6,593 nucleotides of DNA, from positions 1 through 6,593 of the forward strand of contig VXXH01000403.1 of assembly GCA_009835515.1 (NCBI GenBank), in the 5' to 3' direction. Of this stretch, positions 6,304-6,593 are shown in pieces. The stretch comes from Candidatus Poribacteria bacterium (GTDB taxonomy: Bacteria; Poribacteria; WGA-4E; WGA-3G). The position numbers and the translations under genes are program-made. The notes beneath the pieces are model-generated. The model had not been told where the DNA came from, made no database searches, and was given only the letters and a program-made list of their open reading frames with translations. The first letter of the stretch is position 1, and each line of letters begins with the position of its first letter.

Positions 6304-6478
6304 TTTCAACTCCTTTTTTAAGAAATGGCGTTATTCTTTTACCACTCGTGTCGCAGCTTTACGTGAGCCTACTTGGTCTATAGTGTCCAGAACGCGTATT
6401 CACAACCGGAATCCCGACCCGTTAGTGGGAAGGGACTTCTGGGAAGTACACACGCAACAGATGCACGATCGAGTCGCT
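6304..6478 (-). other. Long 5' leader of the 5668-6303 lipoprotein gene
   Basis: About 175 nt separate the predicted transcription start from the ATG. No gene is evident. Two adjacent stems are visible. One is TCCC-ga-CCC (6412-6420) against GGG-aa-GGGA (6427-6435) with loop gttagt. The other is ACTTC (6435-6439) against GAAGT (6443-6447). The AAGGAG ribosome site is at 6310-6315. I do not recognise a known riboswitch consensus in it. Confidence 0.5.
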
Positions 6479-6485
6479 AAGAAGT

Positions 6486-6514
6486 ATTGTACACGATTTT
6501 AGACGAAACGTCAA
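6486..6514 (-). promoter_or_regulatory. Sigma70-type promoter for the lipoprotein genes
   Basis: On the minus strand TTGACG (-35, complement of 6509-6514) and TACAAT (-10, complement of 6486-6491) are separated by exactly 17 bp. This is five of six consensus bases in each hexamer. AT-rich sequence just upstream (about 6515-6533) could act as an UP element. Transcription would start near 6478-6480. The dyad GACG-aaa-CGTC (6502-6512) overlaps the -35 and could be an operator or be coincidental. Confidence 0.75.
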
Positions 6515-6593
6515 AAGAATTTTGATATTTCAACGAAATAAGGATAGTTCCAATCCGCCATAAAGTCCAGGGCTTTAGGGGTGGGCTATGGGG
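6515..6593. other. Right-edge sequence upstream of the promoter, no gene assigned
   Basis: The stretch is AT-rich near the promoter and G/C-patterned at the edge. TAAAG (6561-6565) and CTTTA (6573-6577) could pair as a weak 5-bp stem. On the minus strand one frame is open from the window edge to a TAG at 6477-6479 (38 codons without a start), so the tail of another gene cannot be excluded. However, the promoter lies inside it and the peptide is not recognisable. Confidence 0.35.

Noticed and set aside
6304..6309. TTG start two codons upstream of the ATG of the 5668-6303 lipoprotein
   Set aside because: The TTG directly abuts AAGGAG with no spacer, whereas the ATG at 6301-6303 has a normal 6-base spacer.
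6531..6570. Weak plus-strand promoter TTGATA-17-TAGTTC reading out of the window
   Set aside because: The -10 matches only three of six consensus bases and no downstream gene is visible to support it.
6477..6593. Minus-strand frame open from the right edge (38 codons) as the tail of another gene
   Set aside because: It is short, has no start, the peptide is not recognisable, and a near-consensus promoter lies inside it. It stays possible but unsupported.

Overview
The window is bacterial. It carries a TsaC/TsaD pair (tRNA t6A synthesis), DprA, Shine-Dalgarno-led genes with ATG, GTG and TTG starts, and two lipobox lipoproteins. GC content looks intermediate (not computed). Gfo/Idh/MocA oxidoreductases, DUF2283, discoidin-like lipoproteins and short palindromic repeats between genes would fit an environmental lineage such as Candidatus Poribacteria or a relative. 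That placement is inference from general gene style and is not established by any marker here.

Layout. Bases 1-975 (+) hold the 3' part of a Gfo/Idh/MocA-family oxidoreductase whose N-terminus lies outside the window. All other genes are on the minus strand. Reading in their own direction from the right edge: a noncoding region of about 290 bp with a very good sigma70-type promoter and a leader of about 175 nt; a discoidin-like lipoprotein (5668-6303); a 230 bp gap with hairpins and a REP-like palindrome; a second, paralogous lipoprotein (4850-5437); a 118 bp repeat-filled gap; then a compact cluster of dprA (3517-4731), a DUF2283 small protein (3243-3479), tsaD (2168-3223), tsaC (1542-2153) and a membrane-anchored protein of unknown function (976-1560). 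The last gene overlaps tsaC by 19 bp. Its stop codon directly abuts the stop codon of the convergent oxidoreductase, with no base between them.

How the genes fit together. TsaC makes threonylcarbamoyl-AMP and TsaD, with TsaB and TsaE encoded elsewhere, transfers the carbamoyl-threonine to A37 of ANN-decoding tRNAs. The dprA neighbourhood of tsaC is known from other bacteria, including E. coli. The spacings (37, 19, 14 and -19 bp) suggest one transcript from dprA to the membrane protein. The two lipoproteins are probably surface or periplasmic-face proteins of one small family. They share a VGET motif, an Arg/Gly-rich loop and a KI(Q/R)EIELY strand.

I found no intact mobile element, CRISPR array, tRNA or rRNA gene, and nothing that clearly forms a new defence or biosynthetic system. 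The most interesting items are the paralogous lipoprotein pair, the heptamer repeat that runs up to the dprA start codon, the stop-to-stop convergent junction with an embedded stem-loop, and the structured promoter and leader at the right end.
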